A stretch of 64,000 nucleotides of DNA from Polynucleobacter necessarius (GCF_900095215.1 NZ_LT606949.1:978093-1042092); one strand, 5' to 3'. Counted from the first letter of the stretch, positions 10,719 to 21,856 are shown. Made by a program: numbers and translations. Notes: generated by a model not told the origin, from the letters alone.

Positions 10719-11591
10719 TTAAGCGCTTTGGATGCAAAACTCCAGAACGCCAATCAGCAGTGTCAATAAAGTTATGGGTAGCAGCAGTAGCGCGATAGAT
10801 GGCAGATTGAGTGGAACACGTTGCCCCATCTCAAGACGCTTAGCTTGTTGCTCATCCACGGTTAAGTGTGGCAAGGTTTGCAGGAGCGCGTCCACCGGCG
10901 AGATATAGTCAGCGCTATTTTGCAGACCACTCTGAATAGACTCAATCGTAAAAGATTGTTCAAGATTAAGATGCCCTACTTCAGTACGGCGTAAACCAAC
11001 TAAATGAGCACCACAGCCCAGTGCGTTACCAATATCTTCGGCAAGTACAAGAATATAGGTACCATTACTACAGCTCACTTCTAAAGTAGCTTCTGGCCAA
11101 TGGATCTCTGTCCAGCGAATGGAGTGGATAGTGATGTCGCGTGGGGCACGCTCTAATTCAACACCGGCGCGAGCATACTCGTATAAAGGTTTGCCATCGC
11201 GCTTGAGCGCTGAATACATTGGCGGCACCTGAGAAATCGCCCCAGTAAATTGAGGAAGCAATGCATCTAATGCGGTTTTAATTGTCGCTTCGTCTGCAAA
11301 TACAGGCAAAGGCAGCTCTTCAATAATGAGACCTTCTGCATCACCAGTATCGGTGCGCGAACCAAACTTCACACGCGCGATATAAGTCTTATCAGCCTCA
11401 AGCAAATCCTGTGAATATTTAGTGGCCTCACCCAAGCAGATTGGTAATAAGCCCGTAGCCATAGAATTCAAGGTGCCAGCATGACCCGCTTTATCCGCAT
11501 TGAAGGCGCGCTTAACAGCGGTTACCGCACCCTGCGAACTCATTCCAGCGGGTTTATCTAGCAGCACTACGCCGTCGATTCTGATGACCAT
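10719..11591 (-). CDS. truB: tRNA pseudouridine-55 synthase TruB, probably inactive
   Basis: TruB makes pseudouridine 55 in the T-loop of tRNAs. The fold is clear (LDKPAGMSS, KAGHAGTL, MATGLLPICLGEATK, then QVPPMYSALKRDGKPLYEYAR). The catalytic Asp of the GTLDP motif is replaced: GTLNS, with Asn at residue 42, encoded AAT TCT where GAT CCT is expected. The C-terminal end is also shifted: from about codon 268 this frame reads hydrophobic nonsense (LLLLPITLLTLLIG). Another frame gives the ancestral tail DTADWRSGVLHPKRLISQ with its stop at 10702. Both lesions argue for loss of function. It is the last gene of rimP-nusA-infB-rbfA-truB. Confidence 0.85.
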   Translation of the reverse strand: MVIRIDGVVLLDKPAGMSSQGAVTAVKRAFNADKAGHAGTLNSMATGLLPICLGEATKYSQDLLEADKTYIARVKFGSRTDTGDAEGLIIEELPLPVFADEATIKTALDALLPQFTGAISQVPPMYSALKRDGKPLYEYARAGVELERAPRDITIHSIRWTEIHWPEATLEVSCSNGTYILVLAEDIGNALGCGAHLVGLRRTEVGHLNLEQSFTIESIQSGLQNSADYISPVDALLQTLPHLTVDEQQAKRLEMGQRVPLNLPSIALLLLPITLLTLLIGVLEFCIQSA

Positions 11592-11594
11592 GAA

Positions 11595-11963
11595 TTACCT
11601 TGTCTCGTCTTTATGATCGCTCTCTACGGCCTGATCGATCAATCGAGACATTTCTATGCCATGCTCAACCGAGCTGTCATAGTGAAAATGCAATGTGGGC
11701 ACAGTATGAATGTGCAAACGCTTAAACAATAGTGAATGTAAGTAGCCTGCTTTTTCCTGAAGCGCCTTTAATGTATGCTCAGGCTCCGCGCCCAAAACAG
11801 TAAAAAACACTTTTGCATGCGCGAGATCGGGAGTGAGCTCGATACTTTGCAGAGTAATCAAGCCCAAACTGGGGCTACGCAATTCACGAGGAATCAGTTC
11901 GGCCAGGTCTCGCTGAATTTGATCGGCGAGACGCTGGTTGCGATGCGGGCTAGTTTTATGCAT
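11595..11963 (-). CDS. rbfA: Ribosome-binding factor A
   Basis: A 122-residue KH-like protein needed for 30S maturation and 16S 5'-end processing. It shows the standard opening ([20 protein letters not shown]), then [24 protein letters not shown], and the closing [18 protein letters not shown]. It lies 14 bp after infB and 3 bp before truB, consistent with cotranscription. Intact. Confidence 0.95.
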   Translation of the reverse strand: MHKTSPHRNQRLADQIQRDLAELIPRELRSPSLGLITLQSIELTPDLAHAKVFFTVLGAEPEHTLKALQEKAGYLHSLLFKRLHIHTVPTLHFHYDSSVEHGIEMSRLIDQAVESDHKDETR

Positions 11964-11977
11964 ATTACCCAGAATGC

Positions 11978-14734
11978 TTAGAGTGAACGCGCCACTTCAT
12001 TTACCTCAAACACCTCGAGCTGATCGCCTTCTTTGATGTCGTTATAACCTTTTAATGACAGACCGCACTCAACACCGGAACGAACTTCTTTTGCGTCATC
12101 TTTAAAGCGTTTGAGAGAATCCAGCTCGCCAGTCCAAATAACCACGTTGTCACGCAAGAGACGAACGCTTGAAGTACGTTTAACGATACCGTCAACAACC
12201 AAGCAACCAGCAATCGCGCCCACTTTAGATACCAAGAAGACCTGACGAATCTCAACGAGACCAGTGATTTCTTCTTTCTTATCTGGAGTCAGCATACCAC
12301 TCAGAGCTAACTTCACTTCATCTACAGCGTCATAAATAATGTTGTGATAACGAATATCCACGCCATTGTTCTCGGCCAACTTACGCGCTGCTGCATCTGC
12401 GCGGGAGTTAAAGCCAATAATCACCGCTTTAGAAGCAACTGCTAAGTTCACGTCAGTTTCAGTGATGCCACCTACCGCAGCGTGAACGATTTGCACTTTC
12501 ACCTCTGGAGTAGAAAGCTTCATTAAAGACTGGGATAAAGCTTCTTGAGAGCCTTGAACGTCTGCCTTGATGATGAGTGGCAACAACTTCGCCTCAATCG
12601 CGCCTTCACCCATGTTTTCCATCATGTTTTCAAGCGTGACTGCTTGCTGCTTAGCGAGCTTCACATCACGGAACTTGCCTTGACGGAATAATGCAATCTC
12701 ACGAGCCTTACGTTCATCTGATACCACCTGAACTGACTCACCCGCTGCAGGAACTTCTGCCAAGCCTTGAATTTCCACAGGAATCGATGGGCCAGCCTCA
12801 TTACATGGCTTACCGTTCTCATCCATCATAGCGCGTACGCGACCAAATGTAGAGCCAGCTAATAACATGTCGCCACGCTTGAGCGTGCCAGATTGAACCA
12901 ATATAGTTGCAACTGGGCCCTTGCCTTTATCCAAACGAGCTTCAATGACCAAACCTTGTGCTGGAGCCTCTTTTGGCGCCTTGAGTTCCAAAATTTCCGA
13001 TTGCAAGAGAACGTTCTCGAGCAATGCATCAATGCCTTCACCTGTTTTAGCGGAAACCGGAATAAATGGCACATCGCCACCGTATTCCTCGGGAACTACT
13101 TGCTCTGCAACCAATTCTGTTTTTACACGCTCAGAGTTCGCTTCTGGTTTATCAATCTTATTGATCACCACAACCAATGGAACGCCACCAGCAATAGCAT
13201 GGTGAATCGCTTCTTTGGTTTGCGGCATTACGCCGTCATCAGCCGCTACCACCAAGATCACAATATCGGTTGCCTTGGCACCACGAGCACGCATTGCCGT
13301 AAAGGCTTCGTGACCTGGAGTATCCAAGAAGGTAATCATGCCGCGCTGGGTTTCCACGTGGTACGCACCAATATGCTGAGTAATGCCGCCAGCTTCACCA
13401 GTAGCTACTTTTGCAGCGCGAATCTTATCGAGCAAAGAAGTTTTACCGTGGTCAACGTGACCCATCACCGTTACTACTGGTGGACGTGGCAACAATTCCG
13501 CATCATGACCATCAGTACCCAAATCTAAATCTGGATCATCCAATTTGGCAGCATGGGCTTTATGACCCATCTCCTCAACGATGATCATAGCAGTATCTTG
13601 ATCAAGTACCTGGTTAATGGTGACCATTTGGCCCATACCCATCAACAACTTAATCACTCCTGCACTCTTGACCGCCATTGCGTGAGCTAACTCAGCAACA
13701 GTAATCGTCTCTGGAACATGCACATCACGTACCACTGGTTCTGTTGGAACCTGGAAGTTGGTATCCACGTTGGCTTCAGCAATTTGACGTTGCTTCTTAC
13801 GGCCACCGCCTGAACGCCAACCGCCAACTCCACCCGATGAATCACCGCGAGTCTTGAGGCCACCAGGTTTCTTGGCACCTTCTTCTTGCCAAGTAGAGGA
13901 TGTCTCAGAAGATTTAATCGTTTTGCCGCCAACTTTAGCGACCGCTTTCTTTTTGTCGTCGGCGCCTTCTGCTTTTGCAGGTTTATGCAAAGTGCCTTTT
14001 TTCGCTTCTTCTGCAGTAATTTCACTTGGCGCTTTTAGAACACGAGCTGGGGCACTCATCATGTCGCGAATCGCTAAAGCTTCCGCTTCGGCAGCAGCAC
14101 GACGCGCACGAATATCTGCCAATTCTTTTTCTTTGCTAGCAGCTAAATCTTTTTCAACTTTGTTAGCTTCAGCCTTTTTCTCTGATACAACTGCGGCAGC
14201 GGCTGGCGCCTCATCCACAGGAGCAACTTCCTTAACCACTGGAGCAGCCGCCTCTTTTTGGCGCACCTCTTCAGCCGCCTTCATTTCCGCCTCTTGGCGG
14301 GCTAGCAATTCAGCCTGGCGAGTTGCTGCAGCTGCGCGCTTCTCTAGCTCTTCCTCAGAAATAATTGGCTTAGCTGGCGCGGCAGGAACAGTTTCTTTAA
14401 CTGGTGCTGCTGGAGTTTCTTCAGGAGCTTTATCCCCTGCTTTTACTAGCACACGCTTTTTGCGAACTTCCACTTGCACGGTGCGAGTACGTCCAGCAGA
14501 GTCTGCCTGACGAATCTCAGAACTCTCACGCTTGATTAAAGTAATCTTTTTACGAGCGCCAGTATCTGCGCTGCCATGTGCTTTTTGCAAATGCTCGAGC
14601 AGGACAGTTTTGTCCTTTTCGGTGATGCTATCGTCCTCAGAACCTTTTTCAATGCCGGCCGCCTTCAACCGCTCTAAAAGGTCTGGCGCGGTACGTTTTA
14701 ATTCTTTAGCTAGTACTTTTACTGTTGTTGCCAT
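11978..14734 (-). CDS. infB: Translation initiation factor IF-2
   Basis: A 918-residue GTPase delivering initiator tRNA to the 30S subunit. The N-terminal domain is followed by a long Ala/Lys/Glu-rich linker (about 90-300), typical of betaproteobacteria. The G domain has GHVDHGKT near 425-432, [15 protein letters not shown], and NKIDKP; domains II-IV follow, ending in [26 protein letters not shown]. No lesion seen, as expected for an essential gene. The linker's repetitive codons create long antisense open frames that are not genes. Confidence 0.97.
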   Translation of the reverse strand: MATTVKVLAKELKRTAPDLLERLKAAGIEKGSEDDSITEKDKTVLLEHLQKAHGSADTGARKKITLIKRESSEIRQADSAGRTRTVQVEVRKKRVLVKAGDKAPEETPAAPVKETVPAAPAKPIISEEELEKRAAAATRQAELLARQEAEMKAAEEVRQKEAAAPVVKEVAPVDEAPAAAAVVSEKKAEANKVEKDLAASKEKELADIRARRAAAEAEALAIRDMMSAPARVLKAPSEITAEEAKKGTLHKPAKAEGADDKKKAVAKVGGKTIKSSETSSTWQEEGAKKPGGLKTRGDSSGGVGGWRSGGGRKKQRQIAEANVDTNFQVPTEPVVRDVHVPETITVAELAHAMAVKSAGVIKLLMGMGQMVTINQVLDQDTAMIIVEEMGHKAHAAKLDDPDLDLGTDGHDAELLPRPPVVTVMGHVDHGKTSLLDKIRAAKVATGEAGGITQHIGAYHVETQRGMITFLDTPGHEAFTAMRARGAKATDIVILVVAADDGVMPQTKEAIHHAIAGGVPLVVVINKIDKPEANSERVKTELVAEQVVPEEYGGDVPFIPVSAKTGEGIDALLENVLLQSEILELKAPKEAPAQGLVIEARLDKGKGPVATILVQSGTLKRGDMLLAGSTFGRVRAMMDENGKPCNEAGPSIPVEIQGLAEVPAAGESVQVVSDERKAREIALFRQGKFRDVKLAKQQAVTLENMMENMGEGAIEAKLLPLIIKADVQGSQEALSQSLMKLSTPEVKVQIVHAAVGGITETDVNLAVASKAVIIGFNSRADAAARKLAENNGVDIRYHNIIYDAVDEVKLALSGMLTPDKKEEITGLVEIRQVFLVSKVGAIAGCLVVDGIVKRTSSVRLLRDNVVIWTGELDSLKRFKDDAKEVRSGVECGLSLKGYNDIKEGDQLEVFEVNEVARSL

Positions 14735-14747
14735 GCACTACTTCCTC

Positions 14748-16229
14748 TCATGAAGTAAACCAATGTTCGCGCGCTTTCATGATGAGCGTTTTCGCAGTTT
14801 CTTCGTCAATTTGTGTCGCCTCAACCAGCTCATCAACAGCCAGTTCAGCAAGGTCATCACGGGTATGAACTTGATTTTCAGCAAGCTTGGCAATCAGTTC
14901 TGTTGTCATGCCTTTTAATGAGCGCAAGTCTTGTGACACCTCGCCAATACGGTCTTCTTTTGCCAACTCCATCGTTAACAAAGAATCACGGGCGCGAGTA
15001 CGCAACTCATTCACTGTGTCTTCATCGAAAGAGTCGATCTCCAACATTTCAGACAATGGTACATAAGCCACTTCTTCCAATGTATTAAAGCCTTCTTCAA
15101 TCAAAATATCCGCCACTTCTTGATCCACATCCAACTTATCCATAAATAATTGGCGTACAGAAGAAGCTTCTTTTTCTGTTTTTTCAGCTGACTCTTCAGG
15201 AGTCATGATGTTGATTTGCCAACCAGTCAAATCACTCGCCAAACGAACGTTTTGTCCGATGCGGCCAATTGCGATTGCCAAGTTTTCTTCATCAACCACC
15301 ACATCCATTGCATGGCGCTCTTCGTCAACCACGATAGAAGACACTTGGGCTGGAGCCAAGACGCCAATCACAAATTGGGCTGGATCTTCAGACCATAAAA
15401 CGATATCAACTGCTTCGCCAGCAACTTCATTGCGGACAGCAGTAACACGAGTACCACGAACACCAACGCAAGTACCAATTGGATCGATACGCTTATCGTA
15501 AGTAATCACGGCGATTTTCGCGCGGATACCAGGATCACGGGCAGCGCCTTTGATCTCGAGCAAACCTTGCTCCATCTCTGGAACTTCGTTCTCAAACAAC
15601 TTGATCAAAAATTCTGGGCAAGTGCGTGAGAGTTCGATTTGTGGGCCGCGTGCTTCGCGATCCACTTTAAGAATGTATGCACGCACACGGTCACCAGAAC
15701 GTAAGTTCTCTTTTGGAATCATTTGATCGCGACGCAGCAATGCTTCAACGCGACCGGATTCAATGATGAGGCCATTTTTGTCGGCGCGTTTAACGGTACC
15801 AGTCATGATTTTTTCGCCACGCTCAAGGTAGTCGTTCAAAATCTGTTCACGCTCAGCATCGCGAATGCGCCGCAAGATCACTTGTTTGGCAGCTTGTGCG
15901 CCAATGCGGCCGAATGCTAAAGATTCAATTTGCTCTTCGATATAGTCGCCAACTTCGATGTCGGCAAGTTGCTCTTGGGCTTCAAATTGCAAAATCTCTT
16001 TATCCGGCTCTTGCAAACCGGCTTCGTTTGGAACAACCAACCAACGACGGAAGGTTTGGTATTCACCAGTATCGCGATCAATTGAAACGCGGATATCCAC
16101 GTCTTCTGTCGCATAACGCTTCTTAGTTGCAGAGGCTAAAGCCATCTCCAGCGCTTCAAATACGATAGCTTGTTCAACGTTTTTTTCACGCGCTAACGAG
16201 TCTGCCAACATGAGAACTTCTCGGCTCAT
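14748..16229 (-). CDS. nusA: Transcription termination/antitermination factor NusA
   Basis: A 493-residue RNA polymerase-binding factor. Domains in order: an N-terminal RNAP-binding domain (1-125), S1 ([21 protein letters not shown], from about 135), tandem KH domains with the [13 protein letters not shown] motif near 250, and two C-terminal acidic repeats (from about 365). It overlaps rimP by four bases (ATGA) and precedes infB by 13 bp. Intact. Confidence 0.97.
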   Translation of the reverse strand: MSREVLMLADSLAREKNVEQAIVFEALEMALASATKKRYATEDVDIRVSIDRDTGEYQTFRRWLVVPNEAGLQEPDKEILQFEAQEQLADIEVGDYIEEQIESLAFGRIGAQAAKQVILRRIRDAEREQILNDYLERGEKIMTGTVKRADKNGLIIESGRVEALLRRDQMIPKENLRSGDRVRAYILKVDREARGPQIELSRTCPEFLIKLFENEVPEMEQGLLEIKGAARDPGIRAKIAVITYDKRIDPIGTCVGVRGTRVTAVRNEVAGEAVDIVLWSEDPAQFVIGVLAPAQVSSIVVDEERHAMDVVVDEENLAIAIGRIGQNVRLASDLTGWQINIMTPEESAEKTEKEASSVRQLFMDKLDVDQEVADILIEEGFNTLEEVAYVPLSEMLEIDSFDEDTVNELRTRARDSLLTMELAKEDRIGEVSQDLRSLKGMTTELIAKLAENQVHTRDDLAELAVDELVEATQIDEETAKTLIMKAREHWFTS

Positions 16230-16717
16230 GACTTTCTTCCTTTGAAATCAATAACAGGGACCAACCGAGTCTTATCGACTTCGGCTAAAGAAAACTCCAA
16301 TTGAGAAGGCTGACCATCAGCACCCTCAAATACCAAACCAAACTTTGCGTCTGGTGAATTCAATTCACCACTCAGCAAGCCTTGCAACTCACCACGAAAA
16401 TTCTTGCGATTACCAACGGCAACACGCAACTTCAAATCTACTTGCATACCAGCGAAGCGCTCAAAATCAGCAGCGCTTTTTACCGGACGATCCAATCCTG
16501 GGGATGAAATCTCTAAGCGCTCGTAAGGAATGTTTTCAACGGGCAAGGTATAGCTCAACTGATGACTCACCTTTTCGCAATCCAACACCGTAATCAAGCG
16601 CTCATAATCTGGGTTTTCAATCGTGACGCGCAACAAACCTCCGGCTTCACGCTCAATATCAACTAGCGTGTAACCCAAGTTTTCCAGCTCTGCAGAAATA
16701 ACCTGCTGATCCTTCAC
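16226..16717 (-). CDS. rimP: Ribosome maturation factor RimP
   Basis: A 163-residue 30S assembly factor. It has the family motif [20 protein letters not shown] in the middle, preceded by an N-terminal alpha/beta domain and followed by an SH3-like C-terminal domain. First gene of the rimP-nusA-infB-rbfA-truB operon; no clear promoter can be fixed in the 30 bp before it, where the upstream hairpin already begins. Intact. Confidence 0.94.
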   Translation of the reverse strand: MKDQQVISAELENLGYTLVDIEREAGGLLRVTIENPDYERLITVLDCEKVSHQLSYTLPVENIPYERLEISSPGLDRPVKSAADFERFAGMQVDLKLRVAVGNRKNFRGELQGLLSGELNSPDAKFGLVFEGADGQPSQLEFSLAEVDKTRLVPVIDFKGRKS

Positions 16718-16742
16718 GACACCCCTTCATATCAAAATGGCA

Positions 16743-16768
16743 ACAAAAAATGGGCTTCAAAGCCCATA
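16743..16768 (-). terminator. Terminator of scpB-rluB
   Basis: On the minus strand ATGGGCT-TTGA-AGCCCAT is followed by six T. It lies between the end of rluB and rimP. The 120 bp between this hairpin and the rluB stop hold nothing else I can identify. Confidence 0.7.
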
Positions 16769-16890
16769 TTCTCGAAATTCAGAACAGACCGACTTACGTT
16801 GATCGCAACATCAGTCGGTAACAACTAAAAACAGCAGAATCCCGCTGTAAGATCAAAATTATAGCCTATTTAAGAGAAAATCGATACAAA

Positions 16891-18648
16891 TCAGAAGCTT
16901 TCGCCTGGATTGCGCGGTTTTCTATGTCCTTTCTTCAAGGGTTTGCGCCCTTTTGGTCCACCTCTTTTTGGGCCATTTCCAGGGGTCTGCGGGTTGCCAG
17001 TCACAAAAGCAGACTGGCTATGATGAACTTTGCCACCTTTACTGCGATTTTGGCCTTGCCAACCTTGACCACTACGCCCACCTTGACCACCCTGACCTGG
17101 TCTACCGCCCTGGGTGCGACCTCGGAAAGGCCCGCGACCTTCACCAAAACCTCCGCCGCCAGACTTGCCGCCTCTACCCTGGTGCGTTAAGCCATTATGG
17201 CCGCTCGCTAAGGTTAAGGCGTCACGAGAACCCCAATAAGAAACCGAGGTTTGCATTGGATCAGGCTGAAAATTCTCGCCAGCAGGACGACGATCACGAT
17301 TATTTGGATTTGGGCCACGACCCTTGTCTTGTGGCTGCGGCATTTTTAAGCCAGCAGACTTCATCAAGTTATAGATACCGCCAGCCTCAATCTCTTCCCA
17401 TTTACCCCGTCTTAAACGTGGAGGCAACAAGAAGATGCCATAACGAGTTCGAATTAAGCGAGAGACTGTATGTCCCACCGCTTCAAACATGCGACGCACT
17501 TCGCGATTACGACCCTCATTTAATGCAACGTGATACCAACGGTTAGCGCCATCACCACCACCCATTGCCAAGCGCAAGAATTTAGCCTGGCCATCATCGA
17601 GCGTAATCCCACTCTTCAATAGGGATGTGTTTTCTTGACTCAACTCACCAAAAATGCGGACAGCATATTCACGCTCAACACCATAACGAGGGTGCATCAA
17701 ACGATTGGCCAATTCACCAGAAGTAGTGAAAAGCAATAAACCTTCAGTATTAAAGTCCAATCGACCTACGGCAATCCAACGCCCTTGACCCGGCTTTGGT
17801 AAACGATCAAACACAGTTGGACGACCCTCTGGATCTGATTGACTCACGATTTCACCAGCAGGCTTGTGATACATGATTACACGTGGTGGCTTAGTCTGAA
17901 TCTTGCGATGCACAGGCTTGCCATTAATACGCACTTGATCCGTAGGTCCGATACGTTGACCAATATGAGCCGACAATCCGTTAACCGATACACGTCCTTG
18001 AATAATCAAGTCCTCCATATCGCGGCGTGACCCCATGCCAGCATCAGCCAAGACCTTGTGCAACTTAACCGTGTCTTCATCGTCAGCGTCGTCATCAAGA
18101 CCATCCAGATCTGCCCAAACTTCATCACGCAAACTCAGCGGTAAATCATCCACATTCGCAAATTGCAAACTACTGACTTCGTCTTCTGTTGGCGCATCCG
18201 GATCCTCATCCTCACGCGAACGCTGAGCGCGCTGTGCGCGACGCTCAGCGCCAGTTTGATGAGAAATCTCGCTCTCGCTCACACCATCAGGATTTTTTGC
18301 TTCTTCAATTTCTGGCGCATCTAAAGCCGCATCAAATTCACCGGAGACTACTGAAGCAAATAAGGCTTCGCTCTCTACCGCATTTGGAACCAACTTGGAG
18401 GATGGGTTATTGCCGCCCTCTCGTGGGCCATTAGCTTCGCCACCCTCACGACGTGGCCGATCTTTATTGAATGGACGCTTCTTATTAAATGGGCGTTTGC
18501 CTGAGCCTTGGCGGCGTGGGCGACGTTCTCCACCCTCCCCACCCTCAGCCTTCTGGCCATCAGCATTTGATGGCGCAGCGTCTGAATTGGAAGGGGTTGC
18601 CGATGGATTGACTACCGTGGATGAATTGTTTTCGTTGGCGCTTGTCAT
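16891..18648 (-). CDS. rluB: 23S rRNA pseudouridine-2605 synthase RluB
   Basis: A 585-residue protein. The catalytic core lies between two low-complexity extensions. An Arg/Lys/Pro-rich N-terminal region and an acidic linker precede the S4 domain at about 195-240 ([20 protein letters not shown]). The pseudouridine synthase domain has [14 protein letters not shown] with the catalytic Asp near 296 and [17 protein letters not shown]. After about residue 430 the tail is Gly/Arg/Lys-rich and likely binds RNA. Such extensions are common in Burkholderiales RluB. It starts 6 bp after scpB. Confidence 0.92.
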   Translation of the reverse strand: MTSANENNSSTVVNPSATPSNSDAAPSNADGQKAEGGEGGERRPRRQGSGKRPFNKKRPFNKDRPRREGGEANGPREGGNNPSSKLVPNAVESEALFASVVSGEFDAALDAPEIEEAKNPDGVSESEISHQTGAERRAQRAQRSREDEDPDAPTEDEVSSLQFANVDDLPLSLRDEVWADLDGLDDDADDEDTVKLHKVLADAGMGSRRDMEDLIIQGRVSVNGLSAHIGQRIGPTDQVRINGKPVHRKIQTKPPRVIMYHKPAGEIVSQSDPEGRPTVFDRLPKPGQGRWIAVGRLDFNTEGLLLFTTSGELANRLMHPRYGVEREYAVRIFGELSQENTSLLKSGITLDDGQAKFLRLAMGGGDGANRWYHVALNEGRNREVRRMFEAVGHTVSRLIRTRYGIFLLPPRLRRGKWEEIEAGGIYNLMKSAGLKMPQPQDKGRGPNPNNRDRRPAGENFQPDPMQTSVSYWGSRDALTLASGHNGLTHQGRGGKSGGGGFGEGRGPFRGRTQGGRPGQGGQGGRSGQGWQGQNRSKGGKVHHSQSAFVTGNPQTPGNGPKRGGPKGRKPLKKGHRKPRNPGESF

Positions 18649-18654
18649 TAATAA

Positions 18655-19413
18655 TTATTTGGTTTCGTCTGATTGATCTTCAGGCTCAGAGGTAACTTCT
18701 TCTGCAACTTCAATAGTTGCTTCTTCCACAACCACTTCAGTTGTTTCTACTTCTGTAATTTCGACTGCTGCAGTTTCCATCTCTACTGATGCTTCAGCTT
18801 CATTCACTTCTTGCGCTTCTGCATCAATCACTACGGTTTCTACGGTTGCCGATGGATCAAATTCCATCACAGCTTGCCCCAATTGTTCCGCAGCAGCCAT
18901 CGGCGCAGCATCTTCCAAGATTGGCAAGCTTTGTAAATTAGTGAGGCTGAGGTCATCTAAAAATTGTTTAGTAGTGGCGTATAAGCCTGGGCGACCAATC
19001 GTTTCTTTATGGCCAATAACTTCAACCCAACCACGATCCTCGAACTGCTTCATTACGTTGCTACTAACCGCAACACCGCGAATCTCTTCAATCTCGCCAC
19101 GAGTTACTGGCTGACGATAGGCGATGATGGCTAAAGTTTCCATCACGGCGCGTGAATACTTTGGTGGCTTTTCTGGAGTCAGGCGGTCAAGATACTCGCG
19201 CATCGAAAGACGGCTCTGAAAGCGCCAACCAGTCGCGATATGCACTAACTCCATGCCCTTATCATCCCAAGCACGCTGCAGCTCGACCAATGCCTCGTCA
19301 ATATCTGCCGTGGTGATGTCTTCAGCAAATAAGCGAGACAAATCAGCAACGGCGAGGGGCTCCTGTGCGCATAGGATGGCTGTTTCAATTACGCGCTTAT
19401 TGTGATCGTCCAT
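18655..19413 (-). CDS. scpB: Segregation and condensation protein ScpB
   Basis: A kleisin partner of the SMC-ScpAB complex. The 252-residue product has tandem winged helices ([18 protein letters not shown] at the start; [28 protein letters not shown] near 104), the ScpB hallmark. A Val/Glu/Thr-rich acidic tail occupies about 185-252 and looks disordered. It is cotranscribed with rluB. The roughly 220 bp upstream, before the broken patatin gene, must hold its promoter; I could not fix a -10/-35. Confidence 0.94.
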   Translation of the reverse strand: MDDHNKRVIETAILCAQEPLAVADLSRLFAEDITTADIDEALVELQRAWDDKGMELVHIATGWRFQSRLSMREYLDRLTPEKPPKYSRAVMETLAIIAYRQPVTRGEIEEIRGVAVSSNVMKQFEDRGWVEVIGHKETIGRPGLYATTKQFLDDLSLTNLQSLPILEDAAPMAAAEQLGQAVMEFDPSATVETVVIDAEAQEVNEAEASVEMETAAVEITEVETTEVVVEEATIEVAEEVTSEPEDQSDETK

Positions 19414-19634
19414 AAAAGTCTGGCTACCAGGAGCAATCCTGATTAAGCTTTAAAAATGTATTTCAGTAATGGGTTTTGGTGTTCTCAAGCTACTACGGAC
19501 AATCTATCTCATCAGTTCTTATTGGGATATGCCCGCGCTGAAACGAAATCCTTTTCGCTCACCTTGCGCCCATTATAAGGTAGGCTCAATACAATAGACA
19601 CATACACAAAAAACTCGCTAAACCCCCTTTCCCC

Positions 19635-20484
19635 ATGCTTGACGCCCCAGATTGCGACGAGCGCCGCAGATTCCTGAGTCTTGGAATTGGCATGGGCAGC
19701 CTTTTCGGTGCCGCAGGCCTGCGCTCTTGCAGCCTGATTGGCCGCAAAAAACCGGTGCTGGGATTAGTTTTGGGCGCCGGGGCAGCCCAAGGCATCAGAC
19801 CCGATATTGTTGTGGGCAGTAGTGCCGGCAGTGTCATTGCTGCCTTATTGGCCTCTGACGCAACTGGAAATGAGCTTAATCGCCTTGCTCTGAATCTAGA
19901 TGAGGCGACTATTACCGATTGGGGCCTCCCCTTTGCTGGCCGTTTTGGCGGACTCATCAAAGGGGATACCCATGCAAAACATGGTTAACCGAGAGGTGCA
20001 AAACAAATCCATCTAGCAAATGCGTATTCCGCTTGGCATTGTTACCACCGAATTGCAGTCAGGTAAAGGGGTTTTATTTAGAACTGGTAATACCGGTCTA
20101 GCGGTACGCGCTTCCTGCAGCGTGTCCGGAGTTTTTCAACCAACAGTCATTAGCGGAAAAGCATATGTTGATGGTGGTTTAGTTGCCCCAGTACCCGTGA
20201 GCTACGCAAGACAGATGGGCGCAACCCTGGTGATTGCGGTCAATATTTCTTCCGAGCCAGTGCACCAAGATGCCAGCGGAACTTTGGTCGTTTTGCAACA
20301 AACCATTTCGGTTATGCAAAGAAGCATTAATCAATATGCATGAAAAAGTGCCGACATTGTCATTCAGCCGCATTTAAAACAAATGAGCAGTGGCGATTTC
20401 AGATCCAGAAATGCCGCTATTTTGGCTGGCGAAATTGCAGCGCAAGAACAAATGGGATCGATTAAAGAGACGCTGAAAAGCTAG
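19635..20484 (+). pseudogene. Patatin-like phospholipase (RssA type), decayed
   Basis: A patatin-family lipid acyl hydrolase in ruins. The N-terminus has a twin-Arg, lipoprotein-like leader (ERRRFLSLGIGMG...LRSCS). The oxyanion-hole segment normally following GAGAA (RGFAHIG...) has been deleted: GLVLGAGAA joins directly to QGIRPDIVVGSSAGS, which keeps the GXSXG nucleophile motif. A frameshift near 19970, a TAG (KSI-stop-QMRIPLG) and a TGA (NQYA-stop-KSADIV) follow. The catalytic Asp motif (VDGG) remains in the third segment, and the ancestral end is at 20484. Confidence 0.88.
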
Positions 20485-20522
20485 GCATTTAATCTCCATT
20501 CTGAAAGCGTGGTATAGTTCGA

Positions 20523-20552
20523 TACATCAAATTGTAACTACAATTTGATGTA
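20523..20552 (+). promoter_or_regulatory. brnTA operator: perfect 12-bp inverted repeat
   Basis: TACATCAAATTG and CAATTTGATGTA are exact complements separated by six bases (TAACTA). The right arm ends on the first base of the brnT ATG (20552-20554). This is the expected kind of binding site for the BrnA ribbon-helix-helix dimer, which represses its own operon. It overlaps the presumed transcription and translation start. Confidence 0.75.
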
Positions 20553-20812
20553 TGGAGATTACTTATGATCCATCAAAAAATCTACTCAATATTCGACACC
20601 GAAATCTATCCTTTGAACAGGTGGCAGAGTTTGATTTTGAAACAGCAATTTTTACTGTTGATAAAAGAAAAGATTACAGAGAAATTCGAAGGTGCGCCTT
20701 AGGCTATCTTGGCAATAGACTTCATGCGCTGGTATTTACAGAAACGCCTAATGGAATGCGAATCATTAGCTTTAGAAAAGCAAATAAACGAGAGATTGCC
20801 AGTTATGAATAA
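20552..20812 (+). CDS. brnT: BrnT-family ribonuclease toxin
   Basis: An 86-residue type II toxin related to RelE-fold ribonucleases that inhibit translation. Family features: an opening EITYDPSKNLLNIRHRNLSFEQVAEFDFE, a central RKDYREIRRCALGYL, and the closing RIISFRKANKREIASYE. Length fits. No Shine-Dalgarno precedes the ATG, which lies inside the operator palindrome, so the message may be leaderless. It overlaps brnA. Unlike its surroundings it is undamaged. Confidence 0.87.
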   Translation: MEITYDPSKNLLNIRHRNLSFEQVAEFDFETAIFTVDKRKDYREIRRCALGYLGNRLHALVFTETPNGMRIISFRKANKREIASYE

Positions 20813-21077
20813 AAAGAGGAAGAGTGATCAAGATGACTTTGAGTGGACCAAGGCAAAGGTCAAGGCATCTAAAAAAATTAATTCCCTACCAAAGTCTTTG
20901 CAGCAAAAACTTGCTTCACGAAAAACAAGAGGGCCACAAACTAAGCCAACTAAAGTTTCGACAACCATCCGCCTATCAAGTGATGTAATTGAAACATTTA
21001 AGGCCACTGGAGATGGCTGGCAAACCAGAATTGATTTCGCTCTTAAGCAATGGCTCAAAGAGCATACGCTAGCTTAA
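20805..21077 (+). CDS. brnA: BrnA-family antitoxin
   Basis: A 90-residue antitoxin. The start MNKKRKSDQDDFEW is chosen because its ATG overlaps the end of brnT; the frame is open further upstream but lies within the toxin gene. A basic N-terminal half leads to the ribbon-helix-helix DNA-binding domain (KVSTTIRLSSDVIETFKATGDGWQTRIDFALKQW split as strand, helix, helix). BrnA neutralises BrnT and represses the operon. The stop overlaps that of the convergent NlpC/P60 gene by four bases. Confidence 0.87.
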   Translation: MNKKRKSDQDDFEWTKAKVKASKKINSLPKSLQQKLASRKTRGPQTKPTKVSTTIRLSSDVIETFKATGDGWQTRIDFALKQWLKEHTLA

Positions 21078-21721
21078 AGGCTGCGCGACTTACGCTTTAG
21101 GTTTTTAACGTCGTTGAGAAGTTCTTGGCGTTCGGAGTCATCCAGATTATCGCTACCATCTAAACGACGCGCTCCGTCAAAACGCTTATCCCAATAGAGG
21201 CTGCCAAGATCATCGACGCGAACATTCGTACCTTTGGAGGGCGAATGAATAAATTTGTTATCCCCGACGTAAATACCAACGTGAGAAAAAGTTAAGCGCA
21301 TGGTGTTGAAAAAAACCAAATCACCTGGCTGCAATTCTTCACGCGTAATTGCCTTGCCAACACGACTCATTTGAGTGGATTTGCGTGGCAACAAAAATCC
21401 GAGCTTATCTTTAAAGACATAACCTACAAAACTGCTGCCGTCTAATCCAGATTGCGGCAATTCAGCATCCCAGCGATAGCGCACACCAATCACTTCCATG
21501 GCGCGATTAATCAATTCTTCTGATTTGCCAGTAACGGTATCTGCCAGACGATCTGAAACGCGGGCAATGTAAGAGCGTCCAGCTTGAAACATACTTTCCT
21601 TTGGCACAGCAGTTTCTGAATTAGCTTCAACCACAGGGTCAACCGCATACGCAGATACGCAAATGAAGGCACTCAGACCAAAGTCCAGGAGTTTAGAAAG
21701 CATTGTTTTTTTCAATAGCAT
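21074..21721 (-). CDS. NlpC/P60 (C40) cell-wall hydrolase lacking the catalytic Cys
   Basis: A 215-residue exported protein with an N-terminal signal ending near AYA (residue 26) and a C40 peptidase domain at 65-190. The domain is well conserved: VIGVRYRWDAELPQ, ELQPGDLVFFNTM, FSHVGIYVGD (His147), FIHSPSKG (His159). The catalytic motif, normally DCSGF, reads DGSSF: Gly95 replaces Cys and Ser97 replaces Gly. The triad is therefore broken although the frame is open. It could be a binding-only pseudo-enzyme or an early pseudogene; the decay around it favours the latter. Confidence 0.88.
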   Translation of the reverse strand: MLLKKTMLSKLLDFGLSAFICVSAYAVDPVVEANSETAVPKESMFQAGRSYIARVSDRLADTVTGKSEELINRAMEVIGVRYRWDAELPQSGLDGSSFVGYVFKDKLGFLLPRKSTQMSRVGKAITREELQPGDLVFFNTMRLTFSHVGIYVGDNKFIHSPSKGTNVRVDDLGSLYWDKRFDGARRLDGSDNLDDSERQELLNDVKNLKRKSRSL

Positions 21722-21856
21722 GCGACGAGTTTAACAAAGAACACCCAATTTACCAAGTCTTCAATATTTACTTAAGTCTTTGTTTATAAAGATAATTTTT
21801 CCTAAAATGCGGGCTAGCGCACCAATTTAGCCCATTTCAAGGGGTTTTACCCTTCG

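Noticed and set aside
13854..14510. A 218-codon plus-strand open frame opposite infB (and another at 12893-13528).
   Set aside because: It mirrors the Ala/Lys/Glu-rich IF-2 linker and G domain in antisense, has no ribosome site or family resemblance, and overlaps an essential gene fully.
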